Source: Zoogloeaceae bacterium
GTDB taxonomy: Bacteria; Pseudomonadota; Gammaproteobacteria; Burkholderiales; Rhodocyclaceae
Direction: 5' to 3'
DNA: 64,000 nt
Assembly (NCBI GenBank): GCA_024235595.1
Contig: JACKMC010000010.1
Span: 59,292 to 123,291 of the forward strand
This document shows positions 62,298 to 64,000 of this stretch, piece by piece. Below the pieces are notes generated by a model, which worked only from the letters and a program-made list of their open reading frames with translations, was not told where the DNA came from and ran no database searches. Positions within the stretch are counted from its first letter, which is position 1. Each line of letters begins with the position of its first letter. The position numbers and the translations under genes were made by a program.

Positions 62298-62661
62298 TGA
62301 TGTCCATCGCCCACGCCTGGTTCGGCTGATCAATACGTCGCTTGCGCAGCAGGTAGGGGAATACCGCGTGTTGCGGATGCTTTTTGCTCGTGTTCGGCTT
62401 GCGGTAGAGCGCCTCAATGCCCATCTTGCGCATCAAGGTGCCCACGTGGCGGCGGCCGACCTCTTCGCCCTCCTGGCGCAGTAGATCGCGCAGCATCCGG
62501 CTGCCGGCGAAAGGCAGTTCAAGGTGGAGTTCGTCGATGCGTCGCATCAACCGCAGGTCGATCTCGCCGATCGGCGCCGGGCGGTAATACACCGCCCCGC
62601 GGCTGATGCCGACCAACTGGGCCTGGCGCTTGAGGGGCAGTTCGTGGGTGCGGTCGATCAT
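62275..62661 (-). pseudogene. IS3-family OrfB, interrupted by the group II intron
   Basis: 128 residues are readable. The protein matches IS3-family OrfB up to NQAWAMDI, where the family continues with T-Y-x-x-M. At that point the group II intron 5' end begins and the frame ends in seven intron-encoded residues. Its first codon overlaps the orfA stop (ATGA). The catalytic core lies downstream of the insertion point and is missing from this window. Confidence 0.88.
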
Positions 62662-63052
62662 TTCCTTGCGCTCAGCAGTCCCGCCTTGGTGAGCGCGCCC
62701 TCTAAAAAATCATTCTCCAGCGTCAACTGCCCGATTTTTGCATGCAGTGCCTTCAGATCGATGGGCGGTTCGCTCGCAACTTGCGCTCCGCCGAACACAT
62801 CCACCGCCCGATCGAGCAACTGTCGTCGCCAGTCGGTGACCTGGGTGGGGTGAACCTCGAACTGCTGCGCGATCTCTGCGACCGTCCTGTCGCCCTTGAC
62901 GGCCGCCAGTGCCACCTTCGCCTTGAACCCGGCCGAGTGGTTACGTCGTGGTCTTTTGCTCATCGTTTCTGCTCCTGTCAGATCGAGCCCTCTGCGGACT
63001 CATTGGAGCAGCATTTCCACTTAACGGGGTGTTCAGTTTTGCGCAGCCCCCT
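62298..63052 (-). mobile_element. IS3-family element remnant hosting the group II intron
   Basis: Holds orfA and the first third of orfB. A terminal-looking end (GGGGCTGCGC followed by AAAACTGAACACCCC on the minus strand) lies at about 63031-63052. The other end is lost with the truncated intron. It is a different element from the complete IS3 at 59226-60543: their OrfA proteins are not alike. Confidence 0.75.
62658..62963 (-). CDS. IS3-family transposase OrfA (second element)
   Basis: 101 residues: MSKRPRRNHSAGFKAKVALAAV, helix-turn-helix VAEIAQQFEVHPTQVTDWRRQL and a zipper-like end. It resembles the OrfA of other IS3-family elements (IS3-group HTH_Tnp_1). It overlaps the start of the interrupted orfB by four bases. 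Confidence 0.88.
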   Translation of the reverse strand: MSKRPRRNHSAGFKAKVALAAVKGDRTVAEIAQQFEVHPTQVTDWRRQLLDRAVDVFGGAQVASEPPIDLKALHAKIGQLTLENDFLEGALTKAGLLSARK

Positions 63053-63374
63053 CTAAGCGCAGGCCGCGCCAGCGCACGAAGCCGATCTCCTCGGCGACCA
63101 GATCGAGCAGCACGCGATTGACCCGCTCGAACACGTCGGCGCGAATCTGCTGGCGGGCCTTGGAGAAGGCTTGAGCACTGACCAGGCGAAGCAGCCGGGT
63201 GCGGTTCGCCAGCAGTGCAAAGAAGCCATCGAGTTCGGCCTGCACGGCACCGCGCACGCCACTGAGCAGGAAGGCGAGCACGGTGGCGAAGGGCAAGGTG
63301 CGGCAGCGGGTGAAAAACCGCGGGGAGAGTCGGCTAGCCTCCAGAAGATCCTGAGAATTCAGGAAGTTAGCCAA
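63033..63374 (-). pseudogene. IS4-type transposase, N-terminal remnant
   Basis: 113 residues beginning MANFLNSQDLLEASRLSP, then LPFATVLAFLLSGVRGAVQAELDGFF, resembling the N-terminus of IS4-family transposases. It runs into the end of the second IS3 at about 63052, where the last ten residues are read from IS3 sequence. The DDE domain is missing. It is the remnant of an element with its upstream end near 63513. Confidence 0.65.
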
Positions 63375-64000
63375 CCTGTTTACGATGTTTGCATATTTAG
63401 GCCGTCATAGGAAAGCCTAAATTAAACAATGAGTTACACACGCATTATCGCATCGGAACCGGACACGCGGAAGCCGAGATTGTAATTCATGACAAAGCGC
63501 TAAGTTGAGAGGATTGTCCCGAGCCCCAGGGCGCAACGGTGCCGCCCCGTCGGTGGCATTCGAATCCGAACGCGTGCGCGGGGCGATGTATGGCCACTTT
63601 AACTCTGGCACATCGATGCCTACTCAGATGGGGGTGTTTGCCCCATTTCTTCAGGCAGCAAATCGTTCGCCGTTGCCAAAACACTCACCCGAATTGCATT
63701 GCGCTCAAAAAGGGAATGACATTCAAACGACTGCGCGAAACGCCGCACGGCTGATAACTACTGGCACGCCAGACACGGTCAGGGTTGTCGCTTCGCACTA
63801 TTGAACCGGCTAATAAACCCGTACGGAATTGTTAGGTGGAGGGATTCCGGCATCGAGCCATGGCATTCACGGGTGTCGAGACCGCCAACTTCAGGCCCTT
63901 GCCGAAGAAAATTCTCGACATGCCAACATCCTGAGCCATAATTCACGGGGCACAATTCGACCTTGCGGCAGGTCGCCGAATGCGCGACGGGGGAGCCATG
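63375..64000. other. Window end: no supported gene
   Basis: 626 bp of lower GC than the host genes, with a probable IS4 terminal end near 63480-63513 (AAAGCGCTAAGTTGAGAGG and following). The remaining ~490 bp shows only short open frames. The final bases GGGGGAGCC-ATG at 63989-64000 look like the ribosome site and start of a gene that lies outside the window. Confidence 0.55.

Noticed and set aside
63800..63840. GTTAGGT resembling an integron attC core
   Set aside because: Only one half of the core is seen; the partner sequence and the folded-stem structure are missing, and no integrase is near.
1..64000. CRISPR arrays, tRNA and rRNA genes
   Set aside because: No regularly spaced repeats, tRNA cloverleaf sequences or rRNA-like sequence were seen anywhere in the window.

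Overview
The window is high-GC (roughly two-thirds G+C) chromosomal DNA of a proteobacterium, most likely a betaproteobacterium of the Rhodocyclales (Thauera/Azoarcus/Aromatoleum type). This rests on overall protein character, a proteobacterial-type gshA next to gshB, a metX-metW pair, a phenylpyruvate decarboxylase divergent from an Lrp-type regulator, and several c-di-GMP enzymes. The genus is inference. Positions 1-59 kb are ordinary single-copy genes. The last 5 kb is a mobile-element pile-up with fewer host genes.

Layout. 1-2.5 kb: end of a MATE exporter gene, then metX-metW on the minus strand behind a well-formed promoter, a SAM-II type riboswitch and an intrinsic terminator. 2.5-9.8 kb: an atypical bifunctional penicillin-binding protein, an ApbE flavin transferase and a PAS-GGDEF-EAL protein. 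9.9-14.2 kb: gshA-gshB, a solitary adenine methyltransferase and a GNAT acetyltransferase. 14.4-19.9 kb: a membrane protein whose gene end overlaps lrgB, lrgAB, and a divergent P3A-type cation ATPase translationally coupled to a PHA-synthase-like cysteine hydrolase. 20-34.4 kb: proline iminopeptidase, transglutaminase, thioredoxin, RF3, an HD-GYP sensor, SrkA kinase, a marR-emrA-emrB drug efflux operon, a rhomboid protease and a dCache/PAS-GGDEF cyclase. 34.4-41.6 kb: ovoA (ovothiol synthesis), and a LysR gene divergent from a dioxygenase-cytochrome b561-YceI-YceI cluster, followed by a SHOCT protein.

41.6-59.1 kb is more loosely packed. It contains a DUF1127 protein, an orphan AbrB-type protein, phenylpyruvate decarboxylase with a divergent Lrp regulator, and a cytochrome c peroxidase behind a textbook FNR-type site. 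A CBM32-PL7 alginate-lyase-like protein with an unassigned C-terminal domain follows, 229 bp downstream of a perfect LacI-type palindrome. Then come a Gfo/Idh oxidoreductase, a benzoylformate-decarboxylase-like enzyme, an NCS1-type permease, an orphan sugar/polyol-binding protein and a CaCA exchanger.

59.2-63.5 kb: a complete IS3-family element (IR-bounded, 1318 bp) truncates a group II intron. That intron is itself inserted in the transposase gene of a second IS3-family element, which in turn truncates an IS4-type transposase. The last ~490 bp carries no gene I can support, but ends on a Shine-Dalgarno-like sequence followed by ATG.

Themes that connect the genes: sulfur and thiol metabolism (SAM-regulated metXW, glutathione synthesis, ovothiol, thioredoxin), redox and oxidative stress (peroxidase, b561, YceI, dioxygenase), c-di-GMP signalling (three enzymes), and aromatic amino acid/aryl-keto-acid decarboxylation.
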